A stretch of DNA of 64,000 nucleotides from Roseobacter cerasinus (GTDB lineage Bacteria; Pseudomonadota; Alphaproteobacteria; Rhodobacterales; Rhodobacteraceae): positions 186,001-250,000 of the forward strand of contig NZ_BLIV01000001.1 in NCBI RefSeq assembly GCF_009811755.1, given 5' to 3'. How positions within the stretch are numbered: the stretch's first letter is position 1; the number at the start of each line of letters is the position of its first letter. Position numbers and translations under genes: made by a program. The notes under the pieces were generated by a model that had not been told where the DNA came from, made no database searches, and was given only the letters and a program-made list of their open reading frames with translations. Below are positions 26,321 to 34,670 of the stretch, piece after piece.

Positions 26321-28366
26321 TTATTCGAACTCCATGATGATATCATCCACAGCCAGACTGTCGCCTGCGGCTGCGTTGATTTTCGACACGACCCCCTTGC
26401 GCTCCGCGCGCAGGATGTTCTCCATCTTCATCGCCTCGATGGTGCACAGCGCTTGCCCGTCCTGCACTTCGTCGCCCACGGCCACGTCCATTTTCACCAC
26501 CAGACCCGGCATCGGGCAGAGCAGCATCTTGGAGGTGTCGGGCGGCAATTTCTCCGGCATTTTGCGCGCCAGTTCCGCCTGCCGCGGCGTGCGCACATGC
26601 ACCTTGATCTCGGCGCCCCGCGTGCGGATGCGGAAGCCGCCGCTGATCTTGCCGACTTTCAGCACCAAAGGCGCATCATTGACGGTCATCTCGGCCAGCT
26701 GATCGCCCGGCGTCCAACTGCCGCTCACGCGCAGATCGGTGCCGTCTTCGAACCGAACCGTCGAGCCGTCCTGATCCGCATCCACCACAACGTCATAAGA
26801 CTGCCCCTGCAGGCGCACGTTCCAATCGGCACCCACTTTGCGTTCGTGATTGTCCATGCGGCCCGAGACGCGCGCACGGCGGATCTCGGCGACGCGGTGC
26901 ATGGCGGAACAGGCCGCGGCGATGCGCATCAGTTCTGCCTCCGGCAATTCAACGCCTTCGAAGCCATCGGGGTATTCCTCAGCGATGAAGGCGGTGGTCA
27001 TATCGCCCGAGACAAACTTCGGATGATCCATCACCGCCGAGAGGAACGGCAGGTTGTGCCCGATGCCTTCCACCTCGAAGCTGTCCAGCGCCACCCGCAT
27101 CGCCTCAATGGCCTCCCCCCGCGTTGGCGCCCAGGTGCAAAGCTTGGCGATCATCGGGTCGTAATACATGCTGATCTCGCCGCCTTCATAGACGCCGGTG
27201 TCATTGCGCACCGCCGCCGGACCTGAAGGCGCCTCGCCCTGCCACTTGTCATTTTCCAACAATGGCCCCGCGGCGACTTCCATCGGCGGGCGGTAGCGTG
27301 TCAGGCGGCCAATCGACGGCAGGAAGCCGCGATAAGGGTCTTCAGCATAAAGCCGGTTCTCGATCGCCCAGCCGGTGAGGGTCACGTCGTCCTGCGTGAT
27401 GCTGAGCTTTTCACCGTTGGCCACACGGATCATCTGTTCCACCAGATCAACACCCGTGATCAACTCGGTCACCGGATGTTCCACTTGAAGACGGGTGTTC
27501 ATCTCCAGAAAATAAAAGTTCTTTTCGCCGTCGACGATGAACTCCACCGTGCCCGCGCTGGCATAGCCCACGGCCTGTGCGAGCGCCACCGCCTGCTCAC
27601 CCATCGCCCTGCGCGTGGCTTCATCCAGGAAGGGGCTTGGCGCCTCTTCGACCACCTTCTGATTGCGGCGCTGGATCGAGCATTCCCGCTCGCCCAGATA
27701 GATGCCGTTGCCATGGCTGTCACACAGCACCTGAATTTCGATATGGCGCGGCTGGGTGACAAATTTCTCAATGAAAATCCGGTCATCCCCAAAGGAGTTC
27801 GCCGCCTCGTTCTTGGACGACTGGAAGCCCTCGCGCGCCTCGTCATCGTTCCAGGCGATGCGCATGCCCTTGCCGCCACCACCCGCCGAGGCCTTGATCA
27901 TCACCGGGTAGCCAACCTCACCCGAGATCTTCACAGCCTCTTCGGCGTCCTCAATCAGCCCCATGTAGCCCGGCACGGTGGAGACACCGGCCTCCTGCGC
28001 GATCTTCTTGGAGGTGATCTTGTCGCCCATCGCCTCAATGGCGCCTTTCGGCGGGCCGATGAAGGCCACGCCTGCGGCCTCCAGCGCTTCGGCGAATTTC
28101 GCATTCTCCGACAGGAAGCCATAGCCCGGGTGCACGGCCTGCGCACCGGACGATGTGATCGCCTCCATGACCTTGTCAATCACGATGTAAGACTGGTTGG
28201 CGGGCGGCGGGCCGATATGCACCGCCTCATCCGCCATCTGCACATGTAGCGCCTGCTTGTCGGCATCCGAATAGATCGCCACCGTCTTGATCCCCATCTT
28301 ACGGGCGGTCTTGATAACGCGGCAGGCAATCTCGCCGCGGTTGGCGATCAGGATCTTATTGAACAT
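26321..28366 (-). CDS. pccA: Propionyl-CoA carboxylase alpha subunit (biotin carboxylase + BCCP)
   Basis: Carboxylates its own biotin with ATP and bicarbonate and passes the carboxyl group to PccB; 681 residues. Biotin carboxylase domain (about 1-445) starts MFNKILIANRGEIACRVI, with the ATP-binding glycine loop KASAGGGGKGMRI and EMNTRLQVEHPVTE. A BT-type linker domain follows, then the biotinyl domain with EAMKMEN (biotinylated Lys647). Length and order match PccA rather than acetyl-CoA carboxylase AccC. AAAGGAC precedes the ATG. It is on the same strand as pccB but separated from it by about 1.8 kb of small genes. Confidence 0.96.
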   Translation of the reverse strand: MFNKILIANRGEIACRVIKTARKMGIKTVAIYSDADKQALHVQMADEAVHIGPPPANQSYIVIDKVMEAITSSGAQAVHPGYGFLSENAKFAEALEAAGVAFIGPPKGAIEAMGDKITSKKIAQEAGVSTVPGYMGLIEDAEEAVKISGEVGYPVMIKASAGGGGKGMRIAWNDDEAREGFQSSKNEAANSFGDDRIFIEKFVTQPRHIEIQVLCDSHGNGIYLGERECSIQRRNQKVVEEAPSPFLDEATRRAMGEQAVALAQAVGYASAGTVEFIVDGEKNFYFLEMNTRLQVEHPVTELITGVDLVEQMIRVANGEKLSITQDDVTLTGWAIENRLYAEDPYRGFLPSIGRLTRYRPPMEVAAGPLLENDKWQGEAPSGPAAVRNDTGVYEGGEISMYYDPMIAKLCTWAPTRGEAIEAMRVALDSFEVEGIGHNLPFLSAVMDHPKFVSGDMTTAFIAEEYPDGFEGVELPEAELMRIAAACSAMHRVAEIRRARVSGRMDNHERKVGADWNVRLQGQSYDVVVDADQDGSTVRFEDGTDLRVSGSWTPGDQLAEMTVNDAPLVLKVGKISGGFRIRTRGAEIKVHVRTPRQAELARKMPEKLPPDTSKMLLCPMPGLVVKMDVAVGDEVQDGQALCTIEAMKMENILRAERKGVVSKINAAAGDSLAVDDIIMEFE

Positions 28367-28416
28367 GGGGTGTCCTTTTGGAAATGCGTAAGGAAGTCAG
28401 TGCGCAGAACGCAAAA

Positions 28417-28443
28417 CGCCGCGCGTGACGGGCACGCGCGGCG
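28417..28443 (-). terminator. Terminator of the small lipoprotein gene
   Basis: Perfect 10-bp GC stem (28417-28426 with 28434-28443), followed on the minus strand by TTTTGCGTTCT. It separates the small lipoprotein gene at 28477 from pccA, implying that pccA has its own promoter within 28367-28416 or depends on read-through. Confidence 0.8.
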
Positions 28444-28476
28444 ATGGTGTCAGAGGGATGTGTTACGAGTGCGGGA

Positions 28477-28683
28477 TCAGTTGCACTTGCTGGGGTAGAT
28501 CTGGCAGTAGGCCACATTGGCGCCTGCGCCGATGGCCGCCCCGCGCAACGCACCGCCACCGGTGACAACTGCGGTGCCCGCGCCGATGGCCGCGCCACCA
28601 ACCGCCTGCTCGCCAAGTGTTTCGCCGCAAGCAGCAAGCCCCGCACAGGCGGCAAGCGTGAGAATGATCTGTTTAACTGGCAT
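28477..28683 (-). CDS. Small glycine-zipper lipoprotein
   Basis: Protein of 68 residues. Signal peptide with the lipobox LAAC (Cys19), then a Gly/Ala-rich stretch (AVGGAAIGAGTAVVTGGGA, GAAIGAGANVAYC) of glycine-zipper type, ending with two cysteines (YCQIYPSKCN). Probably an envelope lipoprotein; function unknown. GAGGACATGAACC precedes the ATG. It is followed by its own terminator at 28417. Confidence 0.85.
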   Translation of the reverse strand: MPVKQIILTLAACAGLAACGETLGEQAVGGAAIGAGTAVVTGGGALRGAAIGAGANVAYCQIYPSKCN

Positions 28684-28772
28684 GGTTCATGTCCTCTTAA
28701 AGTCACTGCGAACACCCTGCAAACGCAGGGCGCGCCTCGTTTATTCCATGCCGGTGAGCGCCCCATGAAAAA

Positions 28773-28811
28773 GGCGGGCAGTGAGGACAAAAACATGTCA
28801 CACTGCCCGCC
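28773..28811 (-). terminator. Strong hairpin terminator (minus strand)
   Basis: Perfect 11-bp stem (28773-28783 with 28801-28811) and a 17-nt loop, followed on the minus strand by TTTTTC. It lies about 160 bp beyond the stop of the unknown gene at 28973, so it either ends that transcript or ends a short non-coding transcript from 28812-28972. Confidence 0.75.
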
Positions 28812-28972
28812 AGGGGAAGGGGTACGAATAGTGTACACAGACACGGTGCGGGGATATTCGCGCGTGGCTGTATCAACGACAATACTCGCACTGGTTGAAT
28901 TTTCCAGTGTTTTTGAACGAGAATCTCGGCCATGAGCCAGAGATTGCCAGTTGAGAGGGAATTCCGGCGAAA

Positions 28973-29341
28973 TCATGCCGATCCGCCCTCAAAAGCCTCT
29001 GGGAAGGACTGGCGGGCGACCGCCTCATTGATCACCAGCACCGCGTCATAATCCGCCGGGTCGAACGGGTCCGTGGCGGGCAGCACCTCCCGCCCGAAGA
29101 GCCACGACAGGCGGCCCGCATCCAGATTGCCGCGCACGAAAGGCTCTGTTCCGAAATGCGCCCAAAGCGCCTGAAAGAACGCCGCATCCGCGCGGCGGTC
29201 GGCTGGCTTGCGATCCTTGAAGCGCTCACGCCGCGTCAGCGGAGTGACACCGCGCGGATTAAATCTGCGAAGGGTGAAATGGTAATCCGTGCCCGGCAGC
29301 CTGCCGGGAAATCCGCGATGTTTCAGCATAGCCATCCCCAT
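28973..29341 (-). CDS. Unrecognised protein, about 120 residues
   Basis: Soluble-looking basic protein with no recognised domain. Readable parts: GTDYHFTLRRFNPRG, TRRERFKDRKPADRR, a helical FFQALWAHFG, and ATDPFDPADYDAVLVINEAV. The start is uncertain: ATGs at 29341, 29335 and 29329 are in frame, the last with GGGGA upstream; a GTG at 29374 is also possible. Codon use looks like the neighbours. Lies between the two tiny lipoprotein genes in the pccA-pccB interval. Confidence 0.65.
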   Translation of the reverse strand: MGMAMLKHRGFPGRLPGTDYHFTLRRFNPRGVTPLTRRERFKDRKPADRRADAAFFQALWAHFGTEPFVRGNLDAGRLSWLFGREVLPATDPFDPADYDAVLVINEAVARQSFPEAFEGGSA

Positions 29342-29395
29342 CGCGCGCGGGGCCGACACATCGGGGCGAGCCACGCCAGCCCCGATGTGAAGGAT

Positions 29396-29533
29396 TTAGA
29401 ACTTGCCGGTTTGCACCGGTTCCGTCGTGATCGGTTCAGGCTCAACCACGACATATTCTTCCTGCTCGTTGGCACATGCGGCGACGAAGGCAACAAAACC
29501 CAGCGCTGCCAGCAGTTTGATGCTCTTGGACAT
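29396..29533 (-). CDS. 45-residue lipoprotein
   Basis: Very short gene with a clear signal peptide (MSKSIKLLAALGFVAFVAAC; lipidated Cys20), followed by an acidic, proline-containing tail (EEYVVVEPEPITTEP) ending VQTGKF. AGGAG lies 6-7 bases before the ATG. Many Rhodobacteraceae carry such tiny lipoproteins with a VVEPEP-like tail; function unknown. It is probably missed by gene finders with a length cut-off. Confidence 0.82.
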   Translation of the reverse strand: MSKSIKLLAALGFVAFVAACANEQEEYVVVEPEPITTEPVQTGKF

Positions 29534-29744
29534 CTGTATCTCCTGTCACAATATTGAGGGACCAGGCGCCTGAATGGGACGCCCTTCCCTTTTGGGGCGA
29601 GACAGCCCGATGGGCTGCTCGATCGCACCATATGAAAACGCTCCGGCAAAAGAAACGCCCACAGCGCCGATCCGCCAGACGCCGCCGTCTGGACCGCGGC
29701 TTTCCGCCGAAACGGTCCGTATTGCCGATGATCAAGTCTCAGCA

Positions 29745-30125
29745 TCAAAGCCCCTCCCAGACGCAGACGCCAGAACTGACGCGAAAAATGTCAATGAATT
29801 GAGTGGCATCCGGGTCCGTGCTGCCAAAAGGGACATCGCGATCCAGCAGGGTCACGGCCACGATATCAGCGGCAAGCCCATAGTCCGCCATGTAAGGCAG
29901 CGCCACGGCGGTGCAGAGATGCTCCAGATCAGGCTCAGCATCGGCAAAGCTGACACTGCCGCCGTCGCGCGCGATCTCCGGGGCCAGAAAGCGAAACCGC
30001 AGCCAGCTTTCCTCACCCACCCTGTCGGTCAGCACCTCATAAAGCGTGACAGGCTGGCCGGAGGGCACCTCAAACACCGGCACCGCACCCGCCGCCGCAA
30101 AGGCAATGGCCGGGGCAACGCTCAT
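29745..30125 (-). CDS. DUF6497-like protein, unknown function
   Basis: Protein of 126 residues starting with a short hydrophobic segment (MSVAPAIAFAAAGAVP) that may be a signal peptide, followed by FEVPSGQPVTLYEVL, WLRFRFLAPEIA, DLEHLCTAVALPYMADYG and FRVSSGVCVWEGL; the two cysteines could pair. It resembles a Rhodobacterales family (DUF6497, sometimes mislabelled acetolactate synthase) found beside pccB; this family call is from memory. It begins 58 bp after the pccB stop in the same direction. Confidence 0.68.
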   Translation of the reverse strand: MSVAPAIAFAAAGAVPVFEVPSGQPVTLYEVLTDRVGEESWLRFRFLAPEIARDGGSVSFADAEPDLEHLCTAVALPYMADYGLAADIVAVTLLDRDVPFGSTDPDATQFIDIFRVSSGVCVWEGL

Positions 30126-30183
30126 GCCGCCCTGCCCTGCAATCTTGCAGATGTCATCTCAAAACCCCGCATGACGCCGCCCT

Positions 30184-31716
30184 CTACAGCGGAATGTTGT
30201 CGTGCTTTTTCCACGGCATCTGGACTTGCTTGTTGCGCAGCGATGCAAAGGCCCGCGCAATGCGCTTGCGCGTGGTGCGCGGCATGATCACTTCGTCCAC
30301 AAACCCACGTTCGGAGGCCACAAAAGGGTTTGCGAACCGGTCTTCGTAGTCCGCGGTGTGCTGCGCGATCTTCTCCGCATCACCGAGATCGGCGCGATGG
30401 ATGATCTCGGTCGCGCCCTTGGCGCCCATCACCGCGATCTCCGCCGTGGGCCAGGCATAGTTAAAATCCGCCCGCAGGTGTTTGGACGACATCACCACAT
30501 AGGCTCCACCGTAGGCCTTGCGCGTGATCACCGAAACGGTCGGCACCGTCGCCTCGCCATAGGCAAAGAGCAGCTTGGCGCCGTGTTTGATCACACCGCC
30601 ATATTCCTGGCTGGTCCCGGGCAGGAAGCCGGGCACGTCTATCAGCGTCAGAATCGGGATCTCAAACGCATCGCAAAAGCGCACAAAGCGAGCCGCCTTG
30701 CGCGAGCTGTCAATGTCGAGGCACCCGGCCAGAACCATCGGCTGGTTCGCCACCACGCCGACTGTGCGCCCTTCAAGCCTGATGAAGCCGGTGATGATGT
30801 TGCGCGCGAAATCCTCCTGGATTTCGTAGAAGTCGCCCTCATCCGCCAGCTTCAGGATCAACTCCTTCATGTCGTAAGGCGTGTTCGGATTTTCCGGCAC
30901 CAGCGTATCAAGTGATGTCTCGATGCGGTCCGGCTCGTCAAAGAACGGGCGCACCGGCGGGCGCTCGCGGTTGTTGGCGGGCAGGAAGTCGACCAGACGC
31001 CGCACCTCGGCCAGCGCCTCGACATCATTTTCAAACGCGGCATCCGCCACTGAGGATTTCTTGGTATGGGTGCCCGCCCCGCCGAGTTCTTCTGCGGTGA
31101 CATGTTCGTTGGTGACGGTTTTGACCACATCGGGGCCCGTCACAAACATGTAAGAGCTGTCTTTCACCATGAAGATGAAGTCCGTCATCGCGGGGGAGTA
31201 GACCGCCCCGCCCGCGCAGGGGCCCATGATCACGCTGATCTGCGGCACCACGCCAGAAGCCATGATATTGCGCTGAAAGACCTCGCCGTAGCCGGCCAGC
31301 GAATCCACACCTTCCTGAATACGCGCACCACCGGAATCGTTGATGCCAATAACCGGTGCGCCGTTCTGAACGGCCAAATCCATGATCTTGCAGATCTTCT
31401 TTGCATGGGTCTCGGAGACCGAGCCGCCAAGCACGGTGAAATCCTGACTGAAGACATAGACGAGGCGCCCGTTGATCGTGCCCCAACCGGTTACAACGCC
31501 ATCGCCTGCGGGCTTTTCCTGTTCCATGCCGAAGTCGGTGCAGCGGTGGGCGACAAACATGTCGAACTCCTCGAAACTGCCCTCGTCCAGCAGCAGATCA
31601 ACGCGCTCGCGTGCGGTCAGCTTGCCACGGCCATGCTGGGCGTCAATCCGCCGTTGACCGCCACCCAGTCGCGCCGTCTCCCGGCGCTCTTCCAACTGGT
31701 CCAATATGTCCTTCAT
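30184..31716 (-). CDS. pccB: Propionyl-CoA carboxylase beta subunit (carboxyltransferase)
   Basis: Transfers the carboxyl group from biotin to propionyl-CoA, giving methylmalonyl-CoA; 510 residues with two crotonase-like halves. Seen: [18 protein letters not shown] at the start, the oxyanion-hole glycines in [15 protein letters not shown] and [12 protein letters not shown], then [10 protein letters not shown]-like [16 protein letters not shown] and [14 protein letters not shown] in the second half, ending [18 protein letters not shown] precedes the ATG. TTTGCAAA boxes lie 68-107 bp upstream, between pccB and the divergent exporter gene. Confidence 0.97.
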   Translation of the reverse strand: MKDILDQLEERRETARLGGGQRRIDAQHGRGKLTARERVDLLLDEGSFEEFDMFVAHRCTDFGMEQEKPAGDGVVTGWGTINGRLVYVFSQDFTVLGGSVSETHAKKICKIMDLAVQNGAPVIGINDSGGARIQEGVDSLAGYGEVFQRNIMASGVVPQISVIMGPCAGGAVYSPAMTDFIFMVKDSSYMFVTGPDVVKTVTNEHVTAEELGGAGTHTKKSSVADAAFENDVEALAEVRRLVDFLPANNRERPPVRPFFDEPDRIETSLDTLVPENPNTPYDMKELILKLADEGDFYEIQEDFARNIITGFIRLEGRTVGVVANQPMVLAGCLDIDSSRKAARFVRFCDAFEIPILTLIDVPGFLPGTSQEYGGVIKHGAKLLFAYGEATVPTVSVITRKAYGGAYVVMSSKHLRADFNYAWPTAEIAVMGAKGATEIIHRADLGDAEKIAQHTADYEDRFANPFVASERGFVDEVIMPRTTRKRIARAFASLRNKQVQMPWKKHDNIPL

Positions 31717-31783
31717 GACGCCCCCTGATTGGTTCGGCGCACCATAGCAATGTTTCCAGCGGATCGAAGTGGTTTCTCGTTAA

Positions 31784-31823
31784 TTTGCAAACTCTATGCA
31801 GGTATATTTTTGCAAATTGCAAA
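31784..31823. promoter_or_regulatory. Predicted PccR operator, pccB / exporter intergenic region
   Basis: A perfect palindrome TTTGCAAA (31784-31791), then after 17 bases a second TTTGCAAA (31809-31816) directly followed by TTGCAAA (31817-31823). PccR of Rhodobacter sphaeroides is known to recognise paired TTTGCAAA elements, and a pccR gene lies at 33234. The site can control pccB (minus) and the exporter (plus). Confidence 0.8.
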
Positions 31824-31894
31824 TCTGAAAATCTCGGATGAAAGCATAGCTGCTATGCGTGGACAACAAATCAAGTCGCTCCTAGGGTCTGTGC

Positions 31895-33106
31895 ATGAAC
31901 TCCCCACCCGTCGTTCGCTTTCTCGATCGCTCCACCCCTCCGCATGTCGCCACGCTGATTCTGCTGGCCGGGCTGTCGGCGATGGCCATGAACATGTTCC
32001 TGCCCAGCCTGAACAACATGACGGAATACTTTCAGTCGGACTATAGCCGCATGCAATTGTCGGTTGGGCTGTATCTGGGCATCAGCGCCGGTCTGCAAGT
32101 GCTGATCGGGCCAATCTCGGATCGCTACGGCCGCAGGCCTGTTGTGCTCTGGGGGCTGGTGATTTTCCTGATCGCGACCCTTGGCTGCATCTTTGCTCCC
32201 ACAGCTGAAATCTTCCTTGTCTTCCGCATGATCCAGGCCGTTGTCGCTGTCGCCATGGTGCTGAGCCGCGCCGCTGTGCGTGACATGTACGAGCAGGATC
32301 AGGCCGCATCCATGATCGGCTATGTCACCATGGGCATGGCGGTTGTCCCGATGATCAGCCCGTCGATTGGCGGCGCGCTCGATGCCTCCTTTGGCTGGCG
32401 CGGCAGCTTCTGGGCGCTGTTTCTGATGGGCGCCTTCACGCTCTGGCTGGCCTGGTCCGATCAGGGAGAGACGGCGGTGCAAAGCGGCAAATCCCTCAAC
32501 CGGCAGTTTTCAGAATATCCGGAGCTGCTGATGTCGCCGCGATTTTGGGGCTATTCGCTGACTGCGGGTTTCTGCTCAGGCGCATTCTTTGCTTATCTGG
32601 GTGGCGGGCCGTTTGTGGGCTCCGAAATCTTCGGCATGTCGCCCTTCTGGGTTGGCGTCTACTTCGGTGCGCCTGCGGTGGGTTACTTCTTTGGGAATTT
32701 CCTGACAGGCCTGCTGGCCAGCCGCATCGGAATCATCCGGTTGGTGCTGACCGGCAGCCTGATCAACGCGTTCGGTGTGCTGCTGTCGCTGCTGATTTTT
32801 CTGGTCGGGCAAGGCTCCGCCCTCAGTTTCTTTGGCCTGATGACCTTTGTTGGCTTGGGCAACGGGCTGGTTATTCCGAATGCCACGGCGGGCATGCTGT
32901 CGGTGCGGCCGCATCTGGCAGGATCCGCCTCCGGCCTGGGCGGTGCCATCATGATTGGTGGCGGTGCCGCGCTGAGCATTCTGGCCGGTGCGTCCCTCAG
33001 CCCCGAGACCGGCGCGATGCCCCTGCTGGCCATCATGCTCGCCACCTCAAGCGCCGCTGTGGTCTCGATCCTCCTGGTCTATCGCCGCGAGCGGCGTATC
33101 GCGTGA
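31895..33106 (+). CDS. MFS drug-resistance-type exporter (Bcr/CflA family)
   Basis: Inner-membrane proton antiporter-type protein of 403 residues with about 12 helices. The MFS motif A is GPISDRYGRRPV between helices 2 and 3; motif C-like glycine/proline pattern VPMISPSIGGAL in helix 5; AMAMNMFLPSLNNM in helix 1 is typical of Bcr/CflA. Substrate unknown. The gene is divergent from pccB, with the TTTGCAAA boxes in the shared gap, and lies directly before pccR, so it may be under acyl-CoA-responsive control (inference). Confidence 0.9.
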   Translation: MNSPPVVRFLDRSTPPHVATLILLAGLSAMAMNMFLPSLNNMTEYFQSDYSRMQLSVGLYLGISAGLQVLIGPISDRYGRRPVVLWGLVIFLIATLGCIFAPTAEIFLVFRMIQAVVAVAMVLSRAAVRDMYEQDQAASMIGYVTMGMAVVPMISPSIGGALDASFGWRGSFWALFLMGAFTLWLAWSDQGETAVQSGKSLNRQFSEYPELLMSPRFWGYSLTAGFCSGAFFAYLGGGPFVGSEIFGMSPFWVGVYFGAPAVGYFFGNFLTGLLASRIGIIRLVLTGSLINAFGVLLSLLIFLVGQGSALSFFGLMTFVGLGNGLVIPNATAGMLSVRPHLAGSASGLGGAIMIGGGAALSILAGASLSPETGAMPLLAIMLATSSAAVVSILLVYRRERRIA

Positions 33107-33176
33107 TTTTTTCAGCCTGCCACGCCCTCCCGTTAGGTACCCGTTAACCAAAAATCGGGCACCTTGCCGGGGGCAG

Positions 33177-33216
33177 TTTGCAAAGATACGATCTGCGTGT
33201 CTGCAAAGTTGCAAAC
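33177..33216 (+). promoter_or_regulatory. Predicted PccR operator in front of pccR
   Basis: TTTGCAAA at 33177-33184, then after 15 bases the tandem TCTGCAAA-GTTGCAAA (33200-33215). The layout mirrors the site at 31784-31823: one palindrome plus a close pair one or two helical turns away. It ends 17 bp before the pccR start codon, suggesting autoregulation. Confidence 0.72.
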
Positions 33217-33233
33217 CACGCAAGGACACGGGG

Positions 33234-34634
33234 ATGGCCACACAGAAACTCTATGCCGGGGCGAAGCTGCGCGAGCTGCGCACGCGGCTGGGTCATACGC
33301 AAAAGGATTTTGCGGCCAAGCTTGGGGTCTCGCTGCCCTATCTGAACCAGATGGAGAACAACAACCGGCCGGTTTCGACCACGGTGGTGCTGGCGCTGGC
33401 GCAGGAATTTGGCCTGGACGTGACCGAGCTCAGCACTGGCGACGGGGAGCGCCTGGTCAGCGATATGCGCGAGGCGCTGGCCGATCCGCTCTTTGCTGAT
33501 GCGCTGCCGCCACTTGCAGATTTGCGACTTGCGGCCTCCAATGCACCTGCCTTTGCCCGGGCATTTCTGGAATTGCACCGCAACTACCGTCAGATGCAGG
33601 AACGTTTAGCTTCGCTTGATGAAGCTCTGGGTCGAGAAGATGCGCGTACAACGCCCAGCCCCTGGGAAGAGGTGCGCGATTTCTTTCACTATTGCGACAA
33701 TTACATAGATGCGGTCGACCGCGCGGCAGAGCACTTCGCGACCAAGCAAGGCGGGCATCGCAACATCCGCGTCGCGGCCGTCTCGACGCTGGGGAACTCC
33801 GACGTCACAGTCAGTTTCAAGGATACGGACAAGCTGCGCAGTTTCGACGCAGACAAAGGCGTGCTGACCCTGTCGCGCCGGGCGCCGCCCGAAAGCCAGA
33901 CCTTCCAGCTGCTGTTGCAAGTGGCGCTCGTGAAACAGAACGCGCTGCTGGAGGCGACGCTTGACCTCGCCCGGTTTCAATCCGCCGAAGCGCGGGCTAT
34001 CGCCAAGATCGGGTTGGCAAACTACTTCGCCGGGGCCGCCCTGATGCCCTATGCCGCCTTTCAGAAGGAGGCGCGCGCCTGCCGCCATGATGTGGAGGCG
34101 CTGGCTGGGCATTTCGGGGCCTCCATCGAACAGGTGGCGCACCGGCTCTCGACCCTGCAGCGTCCAGGTGCCAAAGGCATCCCGTTTTTCTTTGTGCGGG
34201 TCGATCAGGCGGGCACCATCACCAAACGGCATTCCGCAACACGGCTACAGTTCGCGCGGTTCGGCGGGGCCTGCCCGCTCTGGAACGTACACCGAGCCTT
34301 CGAATTGCCCGGCCAATTTCTGCGCCAGCTCGCAGAAACGCCCGATGGCGTGCGCTATATCAATCTGGCGCGCGATGTCTCGAAACCTGCGGGTCGGTTT
34401 GGCGCGCCGGTGCGCCGCTATGCCATTGCGCTCGGGTGCGAGGTGCGCCACGCGAAAGATCTGGTTTATGCCGATGGTCTCGACCTCAGCCGCGATGGCG
34501 CGTTTGAGCCTATCGGGATCTCCTGCCGGATTTGCGAACGCGCGCAGTGCCACCAACGCGCCGTTCCTCCGCTGGAGCGCAAGCTGAAAGTCGATCCGGA
34601 CCAACGCGATGTGCTGCCCTATCAGATTGGGTAA
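33234..34634 (+). CDS. pccR: Short-chain fatty acyl-CoA regulator PccR
   Basis: Cytosolic transcription factor of the ScfR family, 466 residues. N-terminal XRE helix-turn-helix (about 8-65: LRELRTRLGHTQKDFAAKLG, PYLNQMENNNRPVS). The middle resembles the IrrE/M78-like domain (FAGAALMPYAAF) and the C-terminal ScfR domain binds acyl-CoA in known members. Conserved cysteines occur in ISCRICERAQCHQRA. The ATG at 33234 has AAGGA upstream; the frame is open further but only this start gives the HTH at the N-terminus. In R. sphaeroides PccR activates propionyl-CoA carboxylase genes; matching TTTGCAAA boxes precede both pccB and this gene. Confidence 0.92.
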   Translation: MATQKLYAGAKLRELRTRLGHTQKDFAAKLGVSLPYLNQMENNNRPVSTTVVLALAQEFGLDVTELSTGDGERLVSDMREALADPLFADALPPLADLRLAASNAPAFARAFLELHRNYRQMQERLASLDEALGREDARTTPSPWEEVRDFFHYCDNYIDAVDRAAEHFATKQGGHRNIRVAAVSTLGNSDVTVSFKDTDKLRSFDADKGVLTLSRRAPPESQTFQLLLQVALVKQNALLEATLDLARFQSAEARAIAKIGLANYFAGAALMPYAAFQKEARACRHDVEALAGHFGASIEQVAHRLSTLQRPGAKGIPFFFVRVDQAGTITKRHSATRLQFARFGGACPLWNVHRAFELPGQFLRQLAETPDGVRYINLARDVSKPAGRFGAPVRRYAIALGCEVRHAKDLVYADGLDLSRDGAFEPIGISCRICERAQCHQRAVPPLERKLKVDPDQRDVLPYQIG

Positions 34635-34670
34635 CCCTGCCCACATCCACCAGCAGTGCAGTTCGACGCC

